From the NCBI RefSeq assembly GCF_017183135.1, contig NZ_JADDXW010000005.1, positions 208,538 through 272,537 of the forward strand: 64,000 nt of DNA, read 5' to 3'. The notes beneath the pieces are model-generated. The model saw nothing but the letters and a program-made list of their open reading frames with translations, was not told where the DNA came from and made no database searches. This document shows, piece by piece, positions 31,808-40,242 of the stretch. The translations under genes were made by a program, and so were the position numbers. Each line of letters starts with the position of its first letter. Position 1 is the stretch's first letter. The stretch comes from Aurantimonas marina (GTDB lineage Bacteria; Pseudomonadota; Alphaproteobacteria; Rhizobiales; Rhizobiaceae).

Positions 31808-34501
31808 TCACAGCGCCCGCTCGACGAAGACAAGTCCCGGGTCGTCGGGATCGGGACTTTCCGAGAAACCGAGTTCCGCCATCAGTTGCAGCATCGAGGC
31901 GTTGCGCGCCAGCACCGTACCCTCCATCACCGTCAGGCTGTGCTCGTCGCGCGCCGCTTCCATCAGCGCCTTCATCAGCCGCGTGCCGATGCCCTGCTTC
32001 TGCACCTCGTCAGAGACCACGACGGCGAACTCGCAGCTTTTCATATCCGGATTGATGACATAGCGCGCGACGCCTTGCTGACGTGGTCCGCGCGCCCCTT
32101 CGGTCATCGCAACCAGTGCCATCTCGCGGCGATAGTCGATCTGCGTGAAACGCACGAGCATCTCCTGCGAAAGCTGGTTCAGCGTGCCCATGAATCGGAA
32201 CTGCCTGGCTTCCGGCGAGAGTTCGCGCACAAAGGTCTGCTCACTTTCCGCATCCTCCGGGCGAATCGGCCGGATGATCAGTGACGTGCCGTCGGAGAGG
32301 TGGTCCTTCCAGACGAGATGGCGCGGGAACGGATGGATCGCGACATGGTCATATGGACCGCTGCGCGCCGGCGGTCGGGCGATACCGATGCGCGCATCGA
32401 CGGCGATGACGCCATCGCGACCGGCAAACAGCGGGTTGATGTCGAGTTCCGTCACCTCGGGTAATTCGCAGACGAGATCGGAAATGCGCAACAAGACGTC
32501 GATCACCGCCGCCCGGTCCACCGCAGGGCGGTCGCGAACGGCGTCGAGAAGGCGCGAAACCCGCGTGCGGTTGATCAGCCGGTTCGCCAGAACCGCGTTC
32601 AGAGGCGGAAGCGAGACGGCGCTGTCACGCAGCACTTCGACCATCGTGCCGCCGGCTCCGAACAGGATGGTCGGACCGAACACCGGATCGCGGCTGGCGC
32701 CGATGACAAGCTCGCGCGCATCCTCCACATGGGCCATGCGCTCAACAGTGACCCCGAGAAAAGCTGCGTCGGCGCGTGCCTTTGCCACGCCCTCGGCGAT
32801 TTCCCGGAAGGCAAGCTTGACGTCGGCTGCATTCATGACGTTGAGGCGCACGCCGCCGACATCCGACTTGTGGGTGATGTCGGGTGAGTTGACCTTCATC
32901 GCGACCGGAAAACCGACCGTCTCGGCGGCGATCACCGCAGCGGCGGGGGTTGCGGCCTCGATGGTGACGTTGATCGGAATGTTGAAGGCATGCAGCAGGG
33001 CCTTGGATTCGATGTCGGAGAGCATGCTGCGCCCCTCGCCGAGTGCGTCGGCGATAATCATCCGCGCTCCGCTCAGATCCGGCGAGAAGGCGTTGCCGGG
33101 GCCGGGGGTTTCCAGCGCCAGTTTCCGGTGCCGGTAGTGCTGGGCCAGATAGGAGAATGCCTCGACCGCACGCTCGGGCGTGGTGAAATCGGGAATGCCG
33201 TTTTCGCTCAGATGGAAGCGTCCCTCGGCGACCGAGCTTTCGCCCATCCAGCAGGCGAGCACTGGCTTGAAGGGTTTTTCGGCGAGGGCCGAAACAACCG
33301 CTTCCGCCACTGCGGTCGCGTCGGTCATCGCCTGAGGTGTGAGCATCACGAGCAGACCATCGAAATTTGGATCGGTGAGGCCTGCCCTCACTGCCGCCAC
33401 GAACTTGTCGGGCGCGGCGTCGCCGAGAATGTCGATCGGGTTGGCGCGCGACCAATAGGGCGGCAGGACCTTGTCCAGCGCGGCGACGGTGGCCTCCGAC
33501 GGAGCAGCGAGATCGACGTCCATGTCGCCGGCGCGATCAGCGGCAAGAACACCCGCGCCTCCGCCATTGGTGACGATGCCAAGCCTATTGCCTTTCGAAC
33601 GCTTGTTGGCTGACAGGATCTCGGCCGCGGCGAAGAGTTGGCCGAAGGTGCGGGCCCGCACGGCCCCGGCGCGGGCAAGCGCGGCATCGAAGACCTCGTC
33701 CGATCCTATCAACGCGCCCGTATGGGTGTGGGCGGCCGACGAACTCTGGTTGTGGCGGCCGGCCTTTAGCACAATGACCGGCTTTGTGCGGGCTGCGGCG
33801 CGTAGCGCGCTCAGGAAAGACGGCGCATCGCGCACGCCCTCGATATAGAGAAGGATCGCCTCGGTTTTCGGGTCGACGGCAAGGAAATGCAGGGCATCGC
33901 CAAAATCGATGTCAGCTGAGTTGCCGAGTGAGACGATCGCCGAAAAGCCGAGATGATGGGGTGCGGCCCAGTCGGCGATGGCCGAGCAAAGCGCGCCGGA
34001 TTGCGAGATCAGAGCAAGACGGCCCTGCGGCACGCCGGAGTTCAAAAATGTTGCATTCAACCCTAGCCAGGGGCGGACAAGCCCGACGCAATTGGGACCG
34101 AGGAACCGTATATCCGCGCGACGCGCGGCGTCGAGCAGTTGGCGATGCAGCCGCTGGCCTTCCGCGCCGGCCTCCACGAAGCCCGCCGACAGGACGATAG
34201 CATTTCTGATGCGTTTTTCGCTGCAATCCTCGATGATCTGCGGGATCGTGCGGGCCGGCGTGGCAATGACCGCCAGATCGATGTCGCCGGGCACATCGAG
34301 GATCGAGCGGTAGCACGCCACTCCACCAATTTCCTTGTGCTTCGGATTGACCGGAATGAGGCGTCCCTTGAAGTCTTCAGCGGTCAGATTCGACCAGACC
34401 TTCGCGCCGACGCTGTTTTCCGCATCGCTGGCGCCGAACAGGGCGACGGACTCCGGATTGAAAAGCCGATGAAGTGGGCTTCGGTCGAGATAGGCTTGCA
34501 T
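31808..34501 (-). CDS. Acyl-CoA synthetase (NDP-forming)-like protein fused to GNAT acetyltransferase
   Basis: This 897-residue protein is built like Pat/PatZ. It has an N-terminal CoA-binding domain (LFNPESVALFGASDAENSVG, FLGPNCVGLVRPWLGLNATF), a central succinyl-CoA-synthetase-like region, an ATP-grasp domain (GFPVAMKVNSPDITHKSDVGGV) and a C-terminal GNAT domain from about residue 730 (VVVSDEVQKQGIGTRLMKAL). In known homologues the synthetase part is regulatory and GNAT acetylates lysines of acetyl-CoA synthetase and others. An FNR/FixK-type box lies 126 bp upstream of its start. Confidence 0.9.
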   Translation of the reverse strand: MQAYLDRSPLHRLFNPESVALFGASDAENSVGAKVWSNLTAEDFKGRLIPVNPKHKEIGGVACYRSILDVPGDIDLAVIATPARTIPQIIEDCSEKRIRNAIVLSAGFVEAGAEGQRLHRQLLDAARRADIRFLGPNCVGLVRPWLGLNATFLNSGVPQGRLALISQSGALCSAIADWAAPHHLGFSAIVSLGNSADIDFGDALHFLAVDPKTEAILLYIEGVRDAPSFLSALRAAARTKPVIVLKAGRHNQSSSAAHTHTGALIGSDEVFDAALARAGAVRARTFGQLFAAAEILSANKRSKGNRLGIVTNGGGAGVLAADRAGDMDVDLAAPSEATVAALDKVLPPYWSRANPIDILGDAAPDKFVAAVRAGLTDPNFDGLLVMLTPQAMTDATAVAEAVVSALAEKPFKPVLACWMGESSVAEGRFHLSENGIPDFTTPERAVEAFSYLAQHYRHRKLALETPGPGNAFSPDLSGARMIIADALGEGRSMLSDIESKALLHAFNIPINVTIEAATPAAAVIAAETVGFPVAMKVNSPDITHKSDVGGVRLNVMNAADVKLAFREIAEGVAKARADAAFLGVTVERMAHVEDARELVIGASRDPVFGPTILFGAGGTMVEVLRDSAVSLPPLNAVLANRLINRTRVSRLLDAVRDRPAVDRAAVIDVLLRISDLVCELPEVTELDINPLFAGRDGVIAVDARIGIARPPARSGPYDHVAIHPFPRHLVWKDHLSDGTSLIIRPIRPEDAESEQTFVRELSPEARQFRFMGTLNQLSQEMLVRFTQIDYRREMALVAMTEGARGPRQQGVARYVINPDMKSCEFAVVVSDEVQKQGIGTRLMKALMEAARDEHSLTVMEGTVLARNASMLQLMAELGFSESPDPDDPGLVFVERAL

Positions 34502-34851
34502 AGCGTCGCACCTTTGCTTGGGGACCGCGCGCGTGGATGGGGCGGCGGAACGACCAAGCTCCGACCGGCCGGAGCGCGGTCTTGCGCGATTTTGCGGCGA
34601 TGGTAACCGCCCGGCATGACGGGACGTTGATCTCTATCAAGCAGGCAAAGTGATTTTGCCGCGGGCGTGGCGCCGCTTTCGTGAAGCCGAGCTTCGATCG
34701 CGGCATTCTACCGGTTGGAACTGAGACGACGAAATTGTCCTGATCGGCAGGAGTCTTTGAACGCTCGTCTTTCCTTCAGAGCTTTCCGCTTTCTCCGGGT
34801 TAGGTCCATCCGCCATAGCACCTGGTCTGCGGAGGCAGGCCCCGCTCCTGC
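34502..34851. promoter_or_regulatory. Intergenic region with FNR/FixK-type box at 34627-34640
   Basis: TTGATCTCTATCAA at 34627-34640 is a perfect TTGAT-N4-ATCAA dyad. Its centre is about 132 bp upstream of the synthetase/GNAT start (minus strand). I see no coding sequence in the rest of this 350-bp gap, which also covers the 3-prime flank of the DUF6522-like gene. Confidence 0.7.
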
Positions 34852-35127
34852 TTACACCCGGCGCTGATGGGGCGACCTCGGCAGAAATGTCGACCGCGAC
34901 AGAATCCGGCCCTCGACCTCCACGGTCAGTCTCAGCGCCCAGCTTCCATGATAGAAGGTCAGCCGAAAGCGGCCGCTGTCCTCCTCGATCCCCGTCTCGC
35001 AGCGGCTGGTGATCTCGCCCACAGCCATCCGCGAGCGCACGGTTCCGGGATCGAGCGCGAAGGCCTCCGCCAGGATCTCGGCGTCGACCACGAAACTGTC
35101 TGGCGTGACGGTGACGGTGCTACTCAT
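34852..35127 (-). CDS. DUF6522-like small protein
   Basis: This is a 91-residue cytosolic protein. It has an N-terminal PDSFVVDAEILAEAFALDP segment that looks like a short DNA- or protein-binding helix pair, a Cys in SRCETGIEEDSG, and a conserved end (RFRLTFYHGSWALRLTVEVEGRILSRS). The pattern resembles the DUF6522 family, whose members are often found near denitrification or NO genes. That fits the neighbouring NsrR-like, globin and RIC-like genes. Its function is unknown. Confidence 0.7.
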   Translation of the reverse strand: MSSTVTVTPDSFVVDAEILAEAFALDPGTVRSRMAVGEITSRCETGIEEDSGRFRLTFYHGSWALRLTVEVEGRILSRSTFLPRSPHQRRV

Positions 35128-35304
35128 GCATCCGTCCGCCTGCGGCTGCTGACCGCCACGATGCCGGCGAAACCGGGCGTCACGGCCAGGTCATCGACCT
35201 CACCCGGCGTGGCGGCCCGCGGCGACAAGGTGGCTCTCCTCAACCGGTCCACGTGCGAGGAAATGCTCAGGGATCGGATCATCGGTGTGTCCATTGCATC
35301 GAGA

Positions 35305-35727
35305 TCATGCCGGCACGACCATGGGTCTGGGCAGGGCGACGTCCGCCAGCGTCGAGCGGTCGAGATCGGCGAGGAAGAGGGCTTCGGCCGCGCGCAGCCG
35401 CGCCTTTAGCCGGCAGCAGCCCGTGATCGAACAATCGCTGCCGCCAGGTGCGAAGCACTCGACCAATGCCTGCCCCTCCTCCAGAATGCGGATCACCGTA
35501 CCGAGCCGAATGTCCCGCGGCGGCTTCGCCAGAACCGCGCCGCCGCCGCTGCCGCGCCGCGTGGCCACCAACCCGCCCTGCGCCAGCCGCTGCATGATCT
35601 TGCTCAGATGATTGCGCGACAGGCCAAATTCCTGCGCCAGCTCGGCGGTGGAATAACCGCGCTCCGGCGCGCTGGCCATGCGCATGAGCATCCTGAGGCC
35701 GTAATCGGTGAAGGAGGTGAGGCGCAT
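35305..35727 (-). CDS. nsrR: Rrf2-family repressor, NsrR-like
   Basis: This 140-residue regulator starts at ATG 35727 (MRLTSFTDYGLRML). The winged helix has STAELAQEFGLSRNHLSKIMQRL and the RRGSGGGAVLAKPP turn typical of NsrR. Candidate [Fe-S] ligands are C91, C99 and C104 or C105; E. coli NsrR has C91, C96 and C102. It should release DNA on reaction with NO. The divergent neighbours are a truncated globin and an RIC-like protein, and a dyad lies between the starts. Confidence 0.88.
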   Translation of the reverse strand: MRLTSFTDYGLRMLMRMASAPERGYSTAELAQEFGLSRNHLSKIMQRLAQGGLVATRRGSGGGAVLAKPPRDIRLGTVIRILEEGQALVECFAPGGSDCSITGCCRLKARLRAAEALFLADLDRSTLADVALPRPMVVPA

Positions 35728-35751
35728 CGCCGTCCAGGCTCCTGAGAAATG

Positions 35752-35766
35752 GGTATTTACAATACC
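35752..35766. promoter_or_regulatory. GGTATT-N3-AATACC dyad, probable NsrR operator
   Basis: A perfect 6-bp inverted repeat, GGTATT-TAC-AATACC, sits in the 88-bp gap between the divergent NsrR-like and globin genes. That is the expected place for an autoregulatory Rrf2 site covering both promoters. Binding is inferred. Confidence 0.7.
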
Positions 35767-35815
35767 TATTAGCGGGATTAGACCGAAATACAACCCTGTT
35801 CGACCGGAGCCCGCC

Positions 35816-36274
35816 ATGCCGCAGAACCCAGCCATACTTCCACCCATCCGCTCGGCCCGGCCGGTGCTGACCGCCGGGATCATGGCGGAGACCGGGCTGG
35901 ACGAGGGCCGGCTGACGGCTTTGGTCCACCGCTTTTATGCCAAGGTGCGCACCGACGCGATGCTTGGGCCCGTTTTTGCTGCGCGGATCTCCGACTGGGA
36001 GCCGCATCTGGCCAGGATGGTCGATTTCTGGTCCTCGGTCGCGATGATGACCGGGCGCTATCATGGTACTCCGGTGGCCAGACATGCGGGCCTGCCAGTG
36101 GCATGGGAGCATTTCGAACGCTGGCTGGAACTCTTCCGCGAAACCGCCGCCGAGACCTGCACCCCCGCTGGCGCTGCCCATGTTGTCGAACGCGCCGAGC
36201 GGATCGCACGCTCGCTCCACATAACCATCAAGGATGCCGCGCATCCGGAGCGCGACGCCCCGCCACGGCTTTGA
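35816..36274 (+). CDS. Group III truncated hemoglobin
   Basis: This is a 152-residue haem protein. The segment RLTALVHRFYAKVRTDAMLG and PVFAARI is followed by MVDFWSSVAMMTGRYHGTPVA and RHAGLPVAWEHFERWLELF, the group III pattern. The proximal His is probably in RHAGLP. The ATG at 35816 leaves the dyad 50 bp upstream. Control by the NsrR-like repressor and the next gene suggest NO or oxygen chemistry. Confidence 0.87.
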   Translation: MPQNPAILPPIRSARPVLTAGIMAETGLDEGRLTALVHRFYAKVRTDAMLGPVFAARISDWEPHLARMVDFWSSVAMMTGRYHGTPVARHAGLPVAWEHFERWLELFRETAAETCTPAGAAHVVERAERIARSLHITIKDAAHPERDAPPRL

Positions 36275-36295
36275 CGCCCGCGAAAGGAGACAGAC

Positions 36296-36772
36296 ATGAC
36301 CGAAACCGTTCCGACCGACGATCCGGCCGAACTGACCCGCTGGATCGAAACCCACTATCACGCCCGCCACCGCGAGCAGCTTCCCGAACTCGCCGCGCTC
36401 GCGGCAAAGGTCGAGCAGGTCCACGCCGCTGCCCCGGAGGTGCCAGCGGGCCTATCGGAGCTCCTGCGGCAGATGATAGGCGCGCTCGAAGTGCATATGA
36501 AGAAGGAGGAGTTGATCCTCTTTCCGGCGATCCGTCGGGGCGGCATGCCCGGGATCGAGAACCCGATCGCGGTCATGCGCGCCGATCACGACGAGCACGG
36601 CGCCGAGATCGCCCGCATCCGCACTCTCACCAACGACCTGACGCTGCCAGGCGATGCCTGCCGCAAATGGACGGCCCTTTACGAAGGGCTGGCGGAATTC
36701 ATCGCCGAGTTGGAAGTTCACGTCCGGCTGGAAAACGAGGTGCTGTTTCCGCAGTTCGAAACCGCAACCTGA
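36296..36772 (+). CDS. RIC/YtfE-like di-iron protein
   Basis: This 158-residue hemerythrin-type protein lacks the N-terminal ScdA domain of full YtfE. Iron-ligand candidates are IETHYHARHREQLPEL, ALEVHMKKEELILFPAI, MRADHDEHGAEI and LEVHVRLENEVLFPQF, which match the HHE-E-H pattern of RIC proteins. It follows the truncated-globin gene by 21 bp in one operon. RIC proteins repair iron-sulfur clusters or handle NO after nitrosative stress, which agrees with the NsrR-like gene upstream. Confidence 0.88.
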   Translation: MTETVPTDDPAELTRWIETHYHARHREQLPELAALAAKVEQVHAAAPEVPAGLSELLRQMIGALEVHMKKEELILFPAIRRGGMPGIENPIAVMRADHDEHGAEIARIRTLTNDLTLPGDACRKWTALYEGLAEFIAELEVHVRLENEVLFPQFETAT

Positions 36773-37074
36773 CAGGACGGGGCCACGACCGCCCTCGGCT
36801 TGCCGAATACTACCAATACGCATGGCGAGCACTGCGTCATTTTGTGACCTCTGCTGTGAAAGAGGTCGGAGCCAGGGAATTCGTACGACCGGTTGGCCAC
36901 GGCGGAAGAGCCGAGTGATTGCGATCGTCGGCGAATGCGCCGATGGCCGCCAGCGCCGCGCCACTGAAGATCATCGATAACTGCCTCTGATACATCCCAT
37001 ACATGAGGTTGCTGCTCCCCGGCGGAGAGGCGAACCTTTCGGCTGTCGATATCCAGTAGGAATGGAGAGCAGCG
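36773..37074. other. Intergenic stretch without supported gene
   Basis: About 300 bp separate the RIC-like gene from the IS110 remnant. A 52-codon minus-strand frame (36837-36995) with one hydrophobic stretch is possible but lacks a convincing ribosome site. No operator of the kinds seen elsewhere in this window was found. Confidence 0.35.
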
Positions 37075-37560
37075 ATGCGATTGTATGCCGGTTTGGATGT
37101 GAGCCTCAAGACGACGCAGATTTGCGTGCTCGATGAAGAGCGGCGGATTGTTCGGCGAGGGTCGAGCGACACGCAGTCGGGGATGATCGCCGAGCGGCTG
37201 GAGCCGCTTGGCAGGAGCGTCATGCTGGTTGGTCTCGAGACGGGCTCGCTGACGCCCTGGCTGTATCATTCCCTGAAGGCCGCGGGTCTTCCAGTTGTTT
37301 GCAGGACGCGCGGCGCGCGGTCGACGCGGTGCGCTCTCGCCCGAAGAAGACCGACAAGGCCGATGCCCAGTCGCTGGCCGAGATGTTGGCATGCAGGTAG
37401 TATGCGCCGGTTCTCGTCAAGAACCTCGACAGCCACCGCCACAAGGCGTTGCGCGGTGCCCGCGACCAGTTGGTTCGCGTGAAGCGTCAGCTCAACGGTC
37501 AGGTGCGCGGGCTGCTGCGCCCGTTCGGCCTTTGGCGGATCGGATTGACGTCGATCAATG
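37075..37560 (+). pseudogene. IS110-family transposase N-terminal fragment, frameshifted
   Basis: This starts like an IS110 transposase: MRLYAGLDVSLKTTQICVLD with the first catalytic Asp of the DEDD domain, then LVGLETGSLTPWLYHSL with the Glu. After a frameshift near 37300 it continues DARRAVDAVRSRPKKTDKADA, reaches an in-frame stop, and goes on as YAPVLVKNLDSHRHKALRGA and RDQLVRVKRQLNGQVRGLLR. The remaining two-thirds is missing. It is a dead element. A C-terminal fragment of the same family lies at 30661 on the same strand. Confidence 0.8.
37545..37558. promoter_or_regulatory. FNR/FixK-type box upstream of uspA-like gene
   Basis: TTGAC-GTCG-ATCAA matches TTGAY-N4-RTCAA. Its centre is 183 bp before the universal-stress gene start, at the edge of the IS110 remnant. 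Confidence 0.5.
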
Positions 37561-37734
37561 CTAAGATGGTCCCAACCGCCTCTGATGGTTGGGCTACGAA
37601 GGCAGATGCGCTGCTGCTGGCGCGCAGCTTGGCGTACCGCATCCCGGTGAGGGCGAAGGCAAACAGGTTTGGGATCGCGCTTCCCTGATCATCGGACTTA
37701 TTGCGATCGTGTTGTCAGCAGTCAGGAGTCTTGC

Positions 37735-38571
37735 ATGAGTTATGCCTCGATCTTGGTACATGTCGAGAACGCCGAGGCGTCCTCTAACGCGCGGCTCGAC
37801 CTCGCTGTCGCTCTTGCCCAACGCTTCGACGCGGCTCTAATCGGAGCCGCCGCCGCCACGTTCCGTCCACCGCCGGTCGACGCATTCGGCGGTGTGGTGT
37901 TCGTCGATGTCGTCGCCGACGAACGAGAGCAGATCGCCGCCGAACTGCGAGACGCCGAAGCGCGATTCCGTTCACATTGTGCCGGCCGGACCCTCGCAAC
38001 GGAATGGCGCTCCGCGGTTGATATGCCTGCCGAAATGCTGGCCCGCGAAGCCCGTTCGGCGGATATGATCGTTATCGGGCGCGATTTGGATCGCCAGCGT
38101 GCGGACGTCTACCGGACCGCCGATCCCGGCACAGTGATGATGGCCGCCGGCCGGCCCGTTCTCGTCGTCCCCGCGGGCACCAGCGTGCTTTCGGCCGAGC
38201 ATGTGGTCATCGCCTGGAAAGACACCCGCGAGGCGCGCCGGGCGCTGTGGGATGCGTCGCCCTTTCTGCGGGCGGCGGCAGGTGTCCATGTCGTCGAGAT
38301 CACCCGGGAAACGGAGTTCGAAGCCGCGCAAGCTCGCACTGCGGATGTCATCCGTCATCTCGAGCGTCATCAGGTCAAGGCGCGCTCGGACGTGCGCGTA
38401 CAGCGGGAGGCGTCCGTGGCCGACGAACTTGTCCTGACTGCCGAGCAGAATGGGGCCGATCTCATTGTCGCTGGGGGATATGGCCATGCGCGCTTGCGAG
38501 AATGGGTCTTTGGCGGCGTCACCCACGACCTGCTGCGTCGCTGTCCAAAATGCTGCCTCCTGTCCCATTGA
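37735..38571 (+). CDS. Universal stress protein, tandem UspA domains
   Basis: This 278-residue protein starts at ATG 37735 behind GTCAGGAG. Domain 1 (residues 1-145) begins YASILVHVENAEASSNARLDLAVALA and ends with ADMIVIGRDLDRQ and ...GRPVLVVPAG. Domain 2 (about 150-278) has HVVIAWKDTREARRAL and ends GADLIVAGGYGHARLREWVFGGVTHDLL, the G-x2-G-x9-G nucleotide-binding motif of UspA. It is the first gene of the stress island and is preceded by an FNR-type box. Confidence 0.9.
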   Translation: MSYASILVHVENAEASSNARLDLAVALAQRFDAALIGAAAATFRPPPVDAFGGVVFVDVVADEREQIAAELRDAEARFRSHCAGRTLATEWRSAVDMPAEMLAREARSADMIVIGRDLDRQRADVYRTADPGTVMMAAGRPVLVVPAGTSVLSAEHVVIAWKDTREARRALWDASPFLRAAAGVHVVEITRETEFEAAQARTADVIRHLERHQVKARSDVRVQREASVADELVLTAEQNGADLIVAGGYGHARLREWVFGGVTHDLLRRCPKCCLLSH

Positions 38572-38689
38572 GCAAATCCGCCTGTCGACGACCTGCCTCG
38601 CATGCTGTGGGCCACCGCACTCGATCGTGTCGATCGCCGGCTCGGGCTTGCCGGGCAGGGCGGGGCAATCCAACAAGCGCTGAACACAC

Positions 38690-40132
38690 ATGACCTGGAA
38701 GAACACCATCCTGCGGGAGTCCGACACATGCTGGCGGATTGAAGACGCGACAAGGATTGCGCTCTTGGTCGACGGCTGGGCGTACCTGCCGGCGATGCGC
38801 GCCGCTATGGAGCGGGCCAAGCATTCCATTCTTCTTATCGGATGGGACTTCGACGCGCGAGTGCCTTTAGGACCCCCAACCGATGAGAACGGAGATAGCG
38901 AACCGCTCTGCGATCTGTTGACGCGCCTGTTGGCGCGAAACCCAGATCTCAAGGTCCATATTCTTATCTGGAAGATGGCGATTGGTTACAGCGTCCAGCG
39001 CCGAGACAGTCCTCAGCGTGCGGCGCGATGGCTGCCCGGAGATCGTCTGGAATATCGGCTGGACGGCGGCCATCCGGTCGGTGCTTCGCACCATCAGAAA
39101 ATACTGGTCGTAGACGACAGCGTCGCATTTTGCGGAGGTTCCGACTTCACGCGCAATCGCTGGGACACCTCCTTGCACCTGCCCGTCGATCGCCGTCGCC
39201 GCACGCTCGACGGGAGCCTCTACAAACCTCGTCATGAGGTGATGCTCGCCGTCGCGGGGCCTGCGGCGGCGGCACTTGGCGAATTGGCGAGACGACGTTG
39301 GCGTCGCGCCACCGGTGTTCAACTTCCGCGGCCGGCCGCGGAAAAGACTGCGTGGCCCGAAAATCTCGCACCCGACATGAGCGACGTCAGATTGGGGATC
39401 GCCCGGACCGAGCCCGCCGACAGGCGGGGGACCGCCGTCAGGGAAGTGGAAGCCCTCTATCTCGCCGCGATCGCCGCCGCCGAACATTGGATTTATCTGG
39501 AGAATCAGTACATCACGTCACCGGTCATCGCCAACGCCTTGGCACAACGTCTCGGAGAACGGGACGGGCCGGAAATCGTCATCCTGTGCCCGGCCCGAAG
39601 CACTGGAATCTTCGAACGCTTGGCCATGGAGCGCCCTCGCATCCCCCTGATCCACTCGCTCCGTGGCAAGGACATTCACCAACGGTTGCGGGTCTTCGCC
39701 CCCATGGCCGCGATCGATCTGCCGATCACGGTGCATTCCAAGCTGATGGTCGTCGATGATCGTTTTTTGAGAGTTGGATCCGCCAATCTGAACAACCGGT
39801 CACTCGGCCTCGATACGGAATGCGACGTGGCGATCGAGGCCGGAGCAGACGATCGGGCAGCGAGACGGCGAATTCGGATGCTTCTGAGCCGGCTCGTGGC
39901 CGAACATGTCGGTGCCTCCGCGGAGGTCTTCGCCGCCGAGCTGGAGCGATCGGGCGGTCTGATCGCGACGACTACTCTGCTCAACCGACCAAAGGGAAGG
40001 CACCTCGATCCATTTCCGGCGTTGCAGCCGGGCTGGCTCGATCGATTGCTTGCGTGGGCGCATTGCTTCGATCCGTTCGACGCGGCCGACAATTGGCGGC
40101 CATGGCGTCGTCTCCGGGGCCGATCACGCTAA
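38690..40132 (+). CDS. Phospholipase D-family protein
   Basis: This 480-residue protein has two HKD motifs: HHQKILVVDDSVAFCGGSDF and HSKLMVVDDRFLRVGSANL. It also has the ENQYITSPVIANAL segment typical of PLD/cardiolipin-synthase-like proteins. No signal peptide or membrane anchor is evident. It probably hydrolyses or transfers phosphatidyl groups. The gene follows uspA by 118 bp in the same direction and may be part of the same low-oxygen/stress unit. Confidence 0.9.
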   Translation: MTWKNTILRESDTCWRIEDATRIALLVDGWAYLPAMRAAMERAKHSILLIGWDFDARVPLGPPTDENGDSEPLCDLLTRLLARNPDLKVHILIWKMAIGYSVQRRDSPQRAARWLPGDRLEYRLDGGHPVGASHHQKILVVDDSVAFCGGSDFTRNRWDTSLHLPVDRRRRTLDGSLYKPRHEVMLAVAGPAAAALGELARRRWRRATGVQLPRPAAEKTAWPENLAPDMSDVRLGIARTEPADRRGTAVREVEALYLAAIAAAEHWIYLENQYITSPVIANALAQRLGERDGPEIVILCPARSTGIFERLAMERPRIPLIHSLRGKDIHQRLRVFAPMAAIDLPITVHSKLMVVDDRFLRVGSANLNNRSLGLDTECDVAIEAGADDRAARRRIRMLLSRLVAEHVGASAEVFAAELERSGGLIATTTLLNRPKGRHLDPFPALQPGWLDRLLAWAHCFDPFDAADNWRPWRRLRGRSR

Positions 40133-40159
40133 TCGCCGGAACCCGGACCAGGCCGGCTC

Positions 40160-40173
40160 TTGACCGAGATCAA
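40160..40173. promoter_or_regulatory. FNR/FixK-type box upstream of PAS-PRPP synthetase gene
   Basis: TTGAC-CGAG-ATCAA, centre 76 bp before the GTG start at 40243. This is a good distance for a class II-type activator site with a short leader. Confidence 0.65.
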
Positions 40174-40242
40174 TGTCTGCGCTGGACGTCCGGGCGAGCC
40201 TGCTTTGCATGCACATCGTCAGCACGAAGGAGGCCGACGCCG

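Noticed and set aside
36837..36995. 52-codon minus-strand frame with one hydrophobic stretch
   Set aside because: No good ribosome site, no recognised family, and it lies next to a decayed IS. It could be a small membrane protein but the evidence is too thin.
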